From JAHRVQ01 sp964548025 (GTDB lineage Bacteria > Pseudomonadota > Gammaproteobacteria > Pseudomonadales > Azotimanducaceae), in assembly GCA_964548025.1 (NCBI GenBank), contig CAZJRI010000004.1, positions 20,679 to 84,678 of the forward strand: a DNA stretch of 64,000 bases, given 5' to 3'. Made by a program: the position numbers and the translations under genes. The notes under the pieces were generated by a model. The model was not told where the DNA came from, ran no database searches, and saw only the letters and a list, made by a program, of their open reading frames with translations. How positions within the stretch are numbered: the first letter of the stretch is position 1; every line of letters begins with the position of its first letter. Positions 43,438 to 53,291 of this stretch are shown here, piece after piece.

Positions 43438-44085
43438 CTAGCCATCTGCCAGTTCGAAGATAATCCGATTTTGAACACCTGCTGTTTCAACAGGCTCTCC
43501 ATCAATTACCTTGGGTTTGTACTTGAATTTGAGTGCTGCGCGAACCGCTGCGCTGTCAAATACGCCATTTGGCGAATCCACACAAGGACCTGCAGATTTA
43601 TCGCGTGTCCATGCACAGTTAGAAACAACAAACGGGTTCTTTACCGTTCCTTGTTGAGTAACAACAAATTCAACAATGGCCCAGCCCTGTAGTCCCCTGG
43701 ATAAGGCTCTTCTTGGGTAAACAGGCTGAACCTTTACAATAGGCAGGTATTCTCCGTCACTTATCCCGAATCCACCGCCTGAAATGTTGATATCCGGACC
43801 ATCAGCAACATTCGCCATAGAAAACCCGGTTTGGTCGATTGCAATATTGAGATTTACAGGCGGAATGTCAGGAGGGGGCTGATCAGGGGGTGGTGGTTTT
43901 TTCGGTTTTCTTTCTTTTCTCTGAACTTCCAGCTCCTGCTTCACTCGTACAATATCAACTATTCTTCCAACTGCATCATCTGTGATGGCGCTTTTCGCAC
44001 CCGAAATCAAAGACTGCATCAGATAAAACAGTGCGATGGTGATAAATACACCCGCAATAGCTGACAGGCTAAATCTTATCGTCAT
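43438..44085 (-). CDS. tonB: TonB family energy transducer
   Basis: The 215-residue protein has one N-terminal membrane anchor (FSLSAIAGVFITIALFYLMQSL) and a proline-rich spacer (KKPPPPDQPPPDIPPV). The C-terminal TonB domain has LPIVKVQPVYPRRALSRGLQGWAIVEFVV, with an FKYKPKVIDGEPVETAGV ending. It carries energy from the ExbBD motor to outer-membrane receptors. The short spacer resembles TonB2 rather than enteric TonB1. It precedes the TPR gene by 10 bp. Confidence 0.93.
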   Translation of the reverse strand: MTIRFSLSAIAGVFITIALFYLMQSLISGAKSAITDDAVGRIVDIVRVKQELEVQRKERKPKKPPPPDQPPPDIPPVNLNIAIDQTGFSMANVADGPDINISGGGFGISDGEYLPIVKVQPVYPRRALSRGLQGWAIVEFVVTQQGTVKNPFVVSNCAWTRDKSAGPCVDSPNGVFDSAAVRAALKFKYKPKVIDGEPVETAGVQNRIIFELADG

Positions 44086-44093
44086 AATTTTTC

Positions 44094-44489
44094 CTACCCC
44101 TCTTCGGAGGCTATAGCAACCTGGGTTATGCCAATAGTTCTTGCAGCATCCATGATTGCCAGTACTTTTTCAACTTTTGACTCACTGTCCGCCTGAATGA
44201 CCAAACCACCTTTGGGGTTCTCCGTATGGAGTCTCTCCATCAGGGGACGAACGTTTCTGATATCAACCCGTTTCTTGTCGATCCACACCGAACTATCTGA
44301 ACCAACACCGACCAGGAGTGAGACCGTCTTCTTCGGTTCAGCCGTTTTAGTATCCGGCCTGTCGATCTCAGCACCTGATTCCTTGATAAAGGTTGCGGTT
44401 ACGATGAAGAAGATAAGCATGATGAACACCACATCAAGCATGGGCGTTAAATCAGCAACCTTTTCTTCTTCCTCTACTCTTTTTCGCAT
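44094..44489 (-). CDS. exbD: ExbD/TolR family proton-channel subunit
   Basis: The 131-residue protein has a single membrane helix with the essential Asp in VADLTPMLDVVFIMLIFFIVT and a periplasmic domain ending GITQVAIASEEG. It forms the proton-conducting stator with ExbB. It is eight bases from tonB. Confidence 0.94.
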   Translation of the reverse strand: MRKRVEEEEKVADLTPMLDVVFIMLIFFIVTATFIKESGAEIDRPDTKTAEPKKTVSLLVGVGSDSSVWIDKKRVDIRNVRPLMERLHTENPKGGLVIQADSESKVEKVLAIMDAARTIGITQVAIASEEG

Positions 44490-44554
44490 ATTTCTTTCTC
44501 TCTAGAACACATATTACCAGAACAACATCTGCCGGAAAATTATTTACCGGAGCA

Positions 44555-45070
44555 TCAATGGTCCATGGTTAGCGTATCTTCCAAAAAATTCGTCTCGGTC
44601 TGAACCTTCGAGGTAAGGAAGGTATTAGCTAAAACACCGGATAGAGTGGCGACCATCCCGGACATCGTGGGAATTGTGGCTGCAGATACACCTGCTGCCA
44701 TTGACCGGGCATTACCGCCTGAAAAGTTCATCGCCTCAAACACCTGCACCATACCGGTTACTGTTCCCAGCAATCCAAGCAGCGGTAATAGCGAGATCAG
44801 TGTCTTTATGAATGCCATATTGGCCGTCAGCCGTGAATTCACTACTGAGATAATCTGCTCTCTTATCTGACGCGCGTGCCAGGATTTCCGTTCAGGGCGA
44901 TTCTCCCAGTAGGTGAGTGTCTCACTTACATCCTTTATGTGTTCATCGTAAATGAACCAGATTCGCTCAAATATGATTGACCACATCAGGAACGTTGCGG
45001 CGGCTATGAACCAGAGTACCTGGCCACCTGCCTCCATAAACGTCCTGATTGCAACTATGATCGCATCCAT
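44555..45070 (-). CDS. exbB: ExbB/TolQ/MotA-type proton channel subunit
   Basis: The 171-residue protein has three membrane helices, including LWFIAAATFLMWSIIFERIWF and LLPLLGLLGTVTGMVQVFEAM, and the conserved AAGVSAATIPTMSGMVATLSG third-helix region. It is the short ExbB2 of a TonB2-type system, separate from the long ExbB encoded four bases upstream. Its start ATG is at 45068-45070. Confidence 0.92.
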   Translation of the reverse strand: MDAIIVAIRTFMEAGGQVLWFIAAATFLMWSIIFERIWFIYDEHIKDVSETLTYWENRPERKSWHARQIREQIISVVNSRLTANMAFIKTLISLLPLLGLLGTVTGMVQVFEAMNFSGGNARSMAAGVSAATIPTMSGMVATLSGVLANTFLTSKVQTETNFLEDTLTMDH

Positions 45071-45074
45071 CTAC

Positions 45075-46439
45075 TTAGCTACCTGTCTCTTCAGCGTGCT
45101 CTGCAATCAAACCGGCACTCTGTTCGCTAAGGATATGTAGTACCACATTACTTCGTGACTGCACGATAGAGTGGAGCAGTACTGTCGGAATCGCGACACA
45201 CAATCCGAGCACAGTTGTGATCAACGCCTGGGAAATACCACCAGCCATTGTCTTGGGGTCTCCGGTACCAAAGAGCGTGATCGCCTGGAATGTCACGATC
45301 ATACCGATTACCGTACCGAGCAATCCCAGTAGTGGTGCAACCATTGATATGATTTTAATGAACGCGATTCGCGCATTGAGCGAGGGTTGTTCTTTCAGAA
45401 TTGCCTCATCGAGCTTCAATGAGAGTGTCTCAAGATCAACTTCTTTGTTTTCTTGATAAACCTGTAGAACTCGACCGAGAGGATTCCCGGTATTTGGCGT
45501 TGTATTCTTGATCTGCGACTTCACCTTACCCGCTGTGATAGACAGTGTGATGAATCGCTCAACCGATAACAGAAGCGCGATAATACCAAGGCCAATAATG
45601 ACGTATCCTGGTGTGCCACCCTGGTTGATTCGTTCTTCGATGCTTGGAATCTGCACCTGCAATTCAAGCAGAACACCTCGTGTCGGATCGACGCCAAAAG
45701 GTGTAAAACCACTGGTAGATGCCTGCAAATCGCCAGCAGAGTTCTCAAACCTGGCTGCTGGTTGTACCGGAAGTTCCTTGATGACCTTGTNNNNNNNNNN
45801 GACGTACTGGCCGTCACTTATCAGATTGTAATCACCTACTCGTACAACTTCCTGCTCGCTTACCTCACCGTTAAGCTTGTTGATCTTGGCAGTAAATCTG
45901 GAGATTTTACTCGACTCGGTCATTTCTCGTTGCAGTTCAAACCAGAGCCTTTCAATTTCCTCGATGGTTGCCAGCTTGGAGCTCTTGCCCATTTCCTGTG
46001 CAAACTCTGCGAGCCAATCAGTTCTTCCGGGGTATTCTGCAGAGATCATAGAGCCCTCAAATACACCCTGGGTATCACCACTTACCTGTTGCAATACACC
46101 AAAGAGTTCCCGGAGGGACCCGAGGCGTTTGGACAGTATCTCTTGTAAAGCGGCTATTTCCTTCTCGTTCTTCTCGAATTGAGTTTCAAGACGGTCACTT
46201 CGTGCTTCTTCTTCCCGCTGTTGCCTTTCAGCACTTTTCAGTTCCGCCTGCTGTTTTGACTTGTCGGCGAGGAATTCTCTTTCCCGCCTTTCGTTGTCCT
46301 GACGGTTAATTAATTTGCCTTCCTTTACCATCTGTAAAAGTTCGGCGAGTGTTTTGGCTACAATCTCGTCCTCAGCAGCGTTGACCGGCATTGAAATTGC
46401 CAGCACGACGGACATTATAATTAGTACTAATCTCTTCAT
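45075..46439 (-). CDS. Long ExbB-type protein (TtpC-like) with periplasmic coiled-coil domain; gap inside
   Basis: The protein (at least 454 codons as drawn, including a 10-N gap at 45791-45800) starts with a signal peptide (MKRLVLIIMSVVLAISMPVNA). A long periplasmic coiled coil follows (about 30-130; QAELKSAERQQREEEARSDRLE), and the C terminus is an ExbB/MotA domain (FIKIISMVAPLLGLLGTVIGMIVTFQAI, MAGGISQALITTVLGL). This matches TtpC, a component of Vibrio TonB2 systems. The gap falls between ISDGQYV and KVIKELPVQP and keeps the reading frame. Exact length there is unknown. Confidence 0.88.
   Translation of the reverse strand: MKRLVLIIMSVVLAISMPVNAAEDEIVAKTLAELLQMVKEGKLINRQDNERREREFLADKSKQQAELKSAERQQREEEARSDRLETQFEKNEKEIAALQEILSKRLGSLRELFGVLQQVSGDTQGVFEGSMISAEYPGRTDWLAEFAQEMGKSSKLATIEEIERLWFELQREMTESSKISRFTAKINKLNGEVSEQEVVRVGDYNLISDGQYVXXXXKVIKELPVQPAARFENSAGDLQASTSGFTPFGVDPTRGVLLELQVQIPSIEERINQGGTPGYVIIGLGIIALLLSVERFITLSITAGKVKSQIKNTTPNTGNPLGRVLQVYQENKEVDLETLSLKLDEAILKEQPSLNARIAFIKIISMVAPLLGLLGTVIGMIVTFQAITLFGTGDPKTMAGGISQALITTVLGLCVAIPTVLLHSIVQSRSNVVLHILSEQSAGLIAEHAEETGS
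45791..45800. other. Assembly gap (10 N) in the long ExbB gene
   Basis: Ten N within the coding region; both sides stay in one frame, so the missing length is compatible with 10 or any value equal to 1 modulo 3. Confidence 0.95.
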
Positions 46440-46442
46440 TGC

Positions 46443-47216
46443 TTATTCTCCCGGTGCAGCTACTGGCAAGTGAACCAGGCTAAAAGTCTGAGTTTTGCGA
46501 GCCATCCGCAGAGCATCGCGGATTCCCGATCGATACTCATCACCTAATATGGCCCAGCCATTGGCTTTCTTGTCCCATGCACCACTTACCTCACCATCAG
46601 GTGTCTGAAAAGCCAGCGAGACTCTGCCAACCTTCAATACGTCAACCTGCCTGGGTGTACCGTTCAGCTCAATAATATCTGTGTAGACATCGATACTTGA
46701 TCCGTAGGTATTCTCAACCTGGTAAGCCTGCATCACCTGACTGAATTTTTCCGACACAGCAACGTCAGCTCTGTCCAATGTCTCCTTCAGAAATGCGATG
46801 CGTTCAGTCCGCTCTGTTTTAAGGAAAGGAAGATCAAGCTCGATGAATTTTTCCAGGTTGTTAATCATGCGCTCTATCAACGGCGTAATCTGGCGTTCGA
46901 CGACAGTCACATTGTCAATTGACTCGTTTAACTCACTCATTTCCTGTTCCTGATTTCTTATCAGGCGTTCCTGCTGCTGATTGTATACACGGAGCCCGTC
47001 AACAATCTTCATGGTTTGCTTGAACTGAGTGAGTAAATCTCGTGTTTCATCTGTCAGTGAATCAATTTTTACCTGTGACTTTTTACCATCTACTGTAGTC
47101 GTCGTACGCACGCCCAGAACCTCATCGAGGTTTTGAGCCATCGTATGGCCGCTAATCATAGACAAGATGCTAAACGCAAATGCAAACAGCATCGGTCTAT
47201 TCTGATGTACTTTCAT
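46443..47216 (-). CDS. DUF3450 family periplasmic protein, first gene of the TonB2-type operon
   Basis: The 257-residue protein has a signal peptide (about 1-27, ending GHTMAQ) and a long coiled-coil region (about 55-130; VYNQQQERLIRNQEQEMSELNESIDNV), then a DUF3450 C-terminal half with DVLKVGRVSLAFQTPDGEVSGAW. DUF3450 genes regularly precede ttpC-exbB-exbD-tonB in marine gammaproteobacteria. A partner role to TtpC is inferred. Only 3 bp separate it from the next gene. Confidence 0.86.
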   Translation of the reverse strand: MKVHQNRPMLFAFAFSILSMISGHTMAQNLDEVLGVRTTTTVDGKKSQVKIDSLTDETRDLLTQFKQTMKIVDGLRVYNQQQERLIRNQEQEMSELNESIDNVTVVERQITPLIERMINNLEKFIELDLPFLKTERTERIAFLKETLDRADVAVSEKFSQVMQAYQVENTYGSSIDVYTDIIELNGTPRQVDVLKVGRVSLAFQTPDGEVSGAWDKKANGWAILGDEYRSGIRDALRMARKTQTFSLVHLPVAAPGE

Positions 47217-47610
47217 GCTGGTACCTACTAGGAAGTTGTTGCTTTTATAAGTATTCTGACAGCTCAGTTTAACTCAAGTTTATTATTTTTTAATTTCATT
47301 GAGCCTGCCCCATCAACGGCCAAAGGATGTAGAAGCGGTGGGGGTTTGTCAAGCCACCTAACCTATTTTAATCAAGGCATGCTCAATTCCTTTCGCCCAG
47401 ATACTCAACCAGTTCTCCGAGAGAAATATCGAATTAGATTCCACCGAATCCAGCCATGTATAAAAGGTAAACGAGTGCGAACAGAAATCGGGTTAATTGT
47501 GCCAAACATGGACCAGAACGAAACGGAAAATTCATGATTGCCATGAGGGGCCATTTGGCAATTTCAGATTCGATCAGGCTGAAACACAGATTAAGCGAGC
47601 CACTCTCAGT
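47217..47610. other. Intergenic region between M16 peptidase and ton operon
   Basis: The 394-bp region contains the presumed promoter of the ton operon on the minus strand; AT-rich DNA at 47240-47300 fits that, but no clear -35/-10 pair was accepted. Plus-strand frames at 47346-47537 and 47497-47829 have no recognisable protein features and the latter runs into the M16 gene antisense. No Fur-box-like palindrome was found by eye. Confidence 0.4.
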
Positions 47611-50552
47611 CTAGATTTGATGAATAGTGAACGATTCCTCGAGATTTGCCGTCTGGGACTCATTAGTCACGACTGCCCTGGCCGAGTCATTTTGCAGATA
47701 GATGCCAGCAACTTTCTTAACGTCATCAACGCTCACATTGAGAATCCTCTCACGCATTTTTCTTCGGTGATCACCCGTCCTGCCGAACAAGTTATTGTGA
47801 AAAGCCTGGCGAGCTTCTCCTGCCGGTGATGATGGTGCATCAATACTGCTGATAATTCCCAATATGGATTCCTCTATCATTTCAAACTCGATGTCTGAAG
47901 TCAGTATCCAATCCACTGATGATTCGAATGCATCGAATGTGGCCTGCAGATTAGGGTCCCGGAATGAATAAAATCTGAATAGCCCGGCACCAGCGTCATG
48001 GGAGGCACCTCCGCCATAGGCGCCACCCTGCTCTCGAATTGCCCGGTGCAGAAATCCATTTCGGAGTACCCCGCCAAGTACGGTGAGCGCCGCTGAATCG
48101 GGATGGTCTTCAGCGACTGTCTTGAAGGCACTGGCACAAAAGTTAACCTGAGTGGTTGTAAGCCACGCCTGGTTTCTGGGCGAGGCATCAAAGGGCACAG
48201 NNNNNNNNNNNNNNNNNNNNNNNNNNNNNNNNNNNNNNNNNNNNNNNNNNNNNNNNNNNNNNNNATCATATCGAGTGATTCATCCGCGAATCCAGATTCA
48301 CTAACAAGGAGCAGGTGGTTCGGCATGTTTGAAAGCGCAGTATGCAGTCTTTTCAACGTAGCGATAAATCCCTCAAGGTTAGAATCATCATCCAGCTTGT
48401 CATCCAGTTCTTTCAAGTATCGAATGCCCTCAAGACCGCTGAGATGATGATTGACTATTGAAATAGGTCGGAAGTGACTGGCAGCCGCTGACATTGCCAG
48501 TACATGTCCACTGGCAGTTATGCTGGCTTCCCTCCTTATTCTGGCCTGCTTTATAAGGTGACGAATCCTGGCAGGTTCATCGAAATTGGGAGCAGTGAAC
48601 GTCTCCTTCAGAATATCCATCATGGATTCGGTGTTGCGATTCAGACACCGGCTGGAGAACGTTACCCTTGCCGCCATCAGATCAGGTTCGGATATCGCTC
48701 CCCTGATAGTTGAAAAAGCATTAATACCCCCGGAGATACTATGTTGAATATGCTGTGTATCGAGATAACCGCGCCCGGCAGATCCAATCTCGGAAACAAT
48801 CGAGGTAAAAAGGGGCAGTGCATGAAGTTCGTTCAGCTCAAGTTGAGGCATGTCAGCCACTATCTGGTGATAAACAAGACCATTGGTCCCCGCTTCAAAT
48901 CGGGTCAAAGGTGTTCCACCAGATAATTTAGATTCTTCTCCTTCCGGTACATTGAAAGAAAGAGGAATATCGGCCAGTCCAACTTTTGGCAAAACTTCAA
49001 CGGGTTCTTCTCTGTTCTGTCGGGCTTTCAGGTCTGAGCTTAGCGCCACTATTTCCTGCATATCCCCGGTCGTGAGTTGAGATTTCCGTTCGGACAGGCG
49101 ATCCTTTTCAGCTTTCCGGTTTTTTTCGTTTAGATCTGCATCCGGCACCAGACAGAGCCGGACCCGGTGTTTGTTGTTCAACAGTACGTCCTGAACCAGT
49201 TCTTTGATAAATTCAGGTTTTTCGATCTCGTCTCGCAACTTCTGGAGAACCGGGTCCAGGTCCAGCAGATCAATCGGGTCGCCCCTGTGAACTGCGGCGG
49301 ACATGCATGAGAATATCAGTTGCAATCCGAAGGGGTATCCGTCGCCGCCGATTTCCCTGTGGCTCAGCTCTAGCTGGTGCAGGCACGCTTCCAGTTTCTC
49401 CTTGGCGATTCCCTCATTGGCTACCCGTTCGAGGGTGGTCAGGATGAGTTTTTCAATCGCATCGGCGTGAATACTTTCACTACCTTCAACACCGCAGAAA
49501 AAACTCATCTCCCGATTTGTTTCCTCCAGTCCGCAGAGCGGCGATGGCGCACCTCCCAGATCGGTATTCTCAAGGGCCTGACGCAGAGGCGATGCTGAGG
49601 TATCCAACAATACATCTGACAGCAGATTACATTTCAGCAGCAATTCAAGATCCGTGTTCTCTCCCAATAGCCAGGCGAGCACGATATGTGATTTGTTCTC
49701 AATATCATCAGGATCGTCCACTGCATAGACGTCCTCAACTCTTTTTGTCTTTTCAAATCGAACTTCAGGTGTGACTTCGATCTTTATGTCTGATCGAGAG
49801 AAACGAGAGAGCACGTTGGACTCAAATGCATTTTGCAGATCGATAGCCTGCATATCCCCGAAAGTCATAAAAATAGCGTTACTCGGATGGTAATGGGATT
49901 TGTAAAAGTCGAGTAGCTGGTCATAAGTCAGATCCGGTATTACAGTCGGATCGCCGCCGCTATTAAAATGGTAGGTGGCTGACGGATACAGATGTTGTTT
50001 TAGTTTGTCGTATAGAACAGATATAACTGAACTGGAATCACCTTTCATTTCGTTGTAGACGACGCCTCGGTATACAAGATCACTGGAGTCGTCCTCGGGA
50101 TTCTCAAATTCGATTCGATGTCCTTCCTGCGCAAAGTCCAGGGAATCAAGCCTGGCGAAGAATACGGCATCGAGGTATATCTCCAACAGATTCTGAAAAT
50201 CCTGCGCATTCTGACTTGCAAACGGATAGGCGGTGTAATCGCTCGTTGTAAACGCATTCATAAATGTGTTTAGCGAACGGCGAATCATCAGGAAAAAAGG
50301 ATCGCGAACAGGGAATTTCTCACTACCGCAGAGTGCGGTATGCTCCAGTATATGTGCAACGCCAGTCGAGTCCATCGGCACTGTTCGAAGCGCTACCATG
50401 AATACATTCTCAGTGTGCGGCATCCCAAAGTGAAAGTGCATCGCGCCCGTCTTGCCGTGCTCGAATTCATGCACAGTCAGATTCAGATGATCAATACTAT
50501 GACTTCGAATGTGCATAAACGCCGGATGCGTTTTTATAACCTTGTTGTTCAT
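47611..50552 (-). CDS. M16C family metallopeptidase (PreP-like), interrupted by an assembly gap
   Basis: The N-terminal part (50552 down to 48265) has the inverted zinc motif HILEH in TGVAHILEHTALCGSEKFPVRDPF and a downstream Glu (YNEMKGDSSS), followed by a GGDPTVIPDLTYDQLLDFYKSHYHPSNA block as in presequence peptidase. The C-terminal part, in another frame (48198 to 47611), has LHRAIREQGGAYGGGASHD, also typical. Sixty-four N at 48201-48264 lie between; an intact gene needs a gap equal to 2 modulo 3, so 64 is not the true size. Total is about 980 residues. Predicted to degrade peptides in the cytosol; there is no signal peptide. Confidence 0.9.
48201..48264. other. Assembly gap (64 N) in the M16 peptidase gene
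   Basis: The flanking coding halves are in different frames across this run of N, so its stated length is wrong by at least one base if the gene is intact. Confidence 0.95.
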
Positions 50553-50816
50553 ACCAGATAATTACCGCTGTCTGAAATTGTCTGTTGATTCATATCTGAA
50601 TCCCGTTGCAAGAGTATATCAGTGATTGTCATACCCGGTTTGTGTTCGATCGTTATTGACAAACAACCTCGTGGAAAACAAAACCTGGCAGTTTGAGAAT
50701 GCAAGATTCAGGACAGGGTTCGATTCAAGAGTGGAGCTCTATATAAAGTGAACGCCTATAAAAGAACGCCGGTTCACTATATTACTATGACATCAACGAT
50801 TCTTAGTTATCGAGAA

Positions 50817-52493
50817 TTAAAACTTCGACTCGGGGTATTCGGCATGGAACTTATCCCAATATTTGTCAATTTCTGTTTTCATTTCTTTGTGCAGGAGAAC
50901 CATTGTTAAAAGATTTGGCAGGGTCATAAACGCAATTGCTATCGCGGACAACAGCCAGACGAGTGAGGTATCAGCTACGGCTGCAACAAAAAATCCGACA
51001 ACATATGCGGCTCTGTAATATTTTATAGACCGCGTGCCGAAGAGGTAGGTCATAGCACGATCACCATAATATGACCATGCGACAGCCGTGCTGAAGGCAA
51101 AAAGTATCAATCCAACTGAGACTATATAACGTCCGAAATCTCCAAAATAACCCCTGGTAAAAGCCTGCATCGTCAGATCGACCGAGTGGATCAGCGACTT
51201 TCCTTTGAGGTTTATATCACCTGAAATCGCTCCATCGACAACCTCGACCTCACCAGTGAATGGTGTGTCATCCAGCAGATAAACGATATCTTCAGCAACT
51301 GAACGATTATGCAAAACGGTGAAGCCACCTGATATTGCCATACCGTCCCGCACTTCGATCGTCCCCTGATAACTACTTACGGGATCATTCTCGGGGGAAA
51401 GGCTGAGATGACGGAACAACTGTTCCCGTTCGGCAGGGTCCGTCTCGGAATATGAACCCGCTACAATTTCTGTATCAAAACGCTGAAAATCAGTTTCAAA
51501 CTTCTCGGTCCAGACACCCGAGGAGAGGATAACCAGTCCGGTCACAGTGCAGATAATAATCGTGTCTATAAAGGGCTCAAGAATTGAAACCATACCTTCA
51601 GAAATGGGTTCGTCGGCTTTTGCTGCAGCATGAGCAATTGGCGCTGATCCCTGCCCTGCTTCATTTGAAAATAATCCACGATTCACACCACGATTGAATG
51701 CATAGGCAAAACTCGCTCCCAGAAAACCACCGGTGGCAGACGAGCCTGTGAAAGCATCCTTAAAAACCGCAAGAAAAGAGGGGATTATCTGATCAACATT
51801 CGCTGCAATTACCGATATGGCACCCAGCAGATAAATGAGGGCCATGAGAGGAACTATCTTCTCTGCAACACGGATGATTCGAGTGATGCCTCCGATAATC
51901 ACGCTACCCAGGATGAGCGCCAGAACCAATCCGCTAATCCATACGGGGATGCCAAATGTTGCTTCAATGCCATTGGCTATATTATTACTCTGGGGCAGAT
52001 TGCCAGTACCGAACGAACTGATTACGGTCGCAATAGCAAAGAAAATTGCCAGCCACTTCATGTTGAGACGCCGTTCCATCACGTACATTGGACCACCGAC
52101 AATATGGCCCTCGTTATCGATGCTCCTGTATTTATGTGACAGAGATACCTCAACGAACTTGCTGGTCATACCCAGGAAAGCGGTCATCCACATCCAGAAT
52201 AATGCTGCGGGTCCACCGAGATAGATCGCCAGAGCCACACCACCTATATTGCCCGTACCCACCGTCCCTGAAATGGCTGTGGTTAATGCCTGAAAGTGAG
52301 TCGCATCTCCCTCTGCATCGGCTTTGTCGTATTTACCTCTAACAATCCGCCAGGCATGACTAAAATACCTTATCTGTGGCGCCTTCAACGAGATGGTCAG
52401 GAATAAGCCGGTACCGAGCAGCAGAAATGGGAAGTACTGGGCTGAACCGAGGAAACTGTCAAGTAAGTTGAGAAAGTCAGTTATTGATTGCAA
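50817..52493 (-). CDS. AGCS family sodium:alanine symporter with an extra extramembrane segment
   Basis: The 558-residue protein matches AGCS carriers: FPFLLLGTGLFLTISLKAPQIR, the GNIGGVALAIYLGGPAALFWMWM signature region, GPMYVMERRLNMKWL, and NRGVNRGLFSNEAGQGSAPIAHAAA. Between the helix ending VILSSGVWTE and the helix GDFGRYIVSVGLILF lies a hydrophilic segment of about 120 residues, including SLSPENDPVSSYQGTIEVRD. The usual length is about 450-480. The insert would face the periplasm or cytoplasm, and its effect is unknown. Transport of alanine or glycine with Na+ is inferred. Confidence 0.9.
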   Translation of the reverse strand: MQSITDFLNLLDSFLGSAQYFPFLLLGTGLFLTISLKAPQIRYFSHAWRIVRGKYDKADAEGDATHFQALTTAISGTVGTGNIGGVALAIYLGGPAALFWMWMTAFLGMTSKFVEVSLSHKYRSIDNEGHIVGGPMYVMERRLNMKWLAIFFAIATVISSFGTGNLPQSNNIANGIEATFGIPVWISGLVLALILGSVIIGGITRIIRVAEKIVPLMALIYLLGAISVIAANVDQIIPSFLAVFKDAFTGSSATGGFLGASFAYAFNRGVNRGLFSNEAGQGSAPIAHAAAKADEPISEGMVSILEPFIDTIIICTVTGLVILSSGVWTEKFETDFQRFDTEIVAGSYSETDPAEREQLFRHLSLSPENDPVSSYQGTIEVRDGMAISGGFTVLHNRSVAEDIVYLLDDTPFTGEVEVVDGAISGDINLKGKSLIHSVDLTMQAFTRGYFGDFGRYIVSVGLILFAFSTAVAWSYYGDRAMTYLFGTRSIKYYRAAYVVGFFVAAVADTSLVWLLSAIAIAFMTLPNLLTMVLLHKEMKTEIDKYWDKFHAEYPESKF

Positions 52494-52535
52494 TTGTTGG
52501 TGACCGTGATCTGGTTGTCAGGAGCCGCGACCATA

Positions 52536-53249
52536 TCACCGGTTTGAAATACCTTCAACGATACCGGTGAATGATGGCACATGCATCCTGATGGGTATGC
52601 CTCCTATCCCGGTATCTGCACCAATCGACAAAATCTGCTTGTCATCGCAGGCGACGAGTAATGCCATTGCGTCAACGATATCGTCTTTCGCCACATCCTT
52701 TCTTCGATATTTCTTGCAGGCAGCACTGAAAACAGGCTGAAGTGAAGGATCATGTTCCCGCAGTAACACGAGCCTTTCATCCAGTCCCTCTGGCCTTTTC
52801 TTTCCGTTCTGCAGCATTCCACCGGCCAATAGCGTGAAAATCAACTCGGGATGTGACTCACCAACAATATTGATCGCTTTCTGATGTGCGAGCAGGAATG
52901 TATCCATATCCCTGATTCGCGGACAGATATTCCAGGATTGTCTGGATATTTTTTTCCCGAATTGAGTGAAATTGATATCGCAGGCGTCTTCATAGCTCAT
53001 CGCGTAAACAGCATCCCGGCAGGGAACGGAGAAAACGCTCGAGGTCCTGCCAGCCAGTAATTTCCTGATCTCTGATTCCAGTAGTCTTGGCTGATCACTG
53101 GTAAGACCTATCGGCACATCAACCAGTACACTTGTGAGATCATTATGCTGGTGCCAGATATCCTTGAAAGTACGATAGACACCAAAGTCTAGCTGATCTG
53201 CCTCGCGCCATACTGCGAACCAGCCGGATCGACAGCCATCAACCCCCAT
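52536..53249 (-). CDS. DUF429 family protein
   Basis: The 237-residue protein begins MGVDGCRSGWFAVW and has DVPIGLTSDQPRLLESEIRKLLAGRTSSVFSVPCRDAVYA, SHPELIFTLLAGG, and DDIVDAMALLVA, the DUF429 pattern, a predicted RNase H-like nuclease fold with acidic residues. No biochemical role is established to my knowledge. The ATG at 53249 is preferred; a TTG at 53261 is in frame. Confidence 0.85.
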   Translation of the reverse strand: MGVDGCRSGWFAVWREADQLDFGVYRTFKDIWHQHNDLTSVLVDVPIGLTSDQPRLLESEIRKLLAGRTSSVFSVPCRDAVYAMSYEDACDINFTQFGKKISRQSWNICPRIRDMDTFLLAHQKAINIVGESHPELIFTLLAGGMLQNGKKRPEGLDERLVLLREHDPSLQPVFSAACKKYRRKDVAKDDIVDAMALLVACDDKQILSIGADTGIGGIPIRMHVPSFTGIVEGISNR

Positions 53250-53291
53250 GATCTTGTTCAAGGGGTTGGTTGGCCAGAGCCATTATTCATA

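Noticed and set aside
47346..47829. Plus-strand frames of 63 and 110 codons near the M16 gene end
   Set aside because: No ribosome-binding site and no recognisable protein character; the second overlaps the M16 peptidase antisense.
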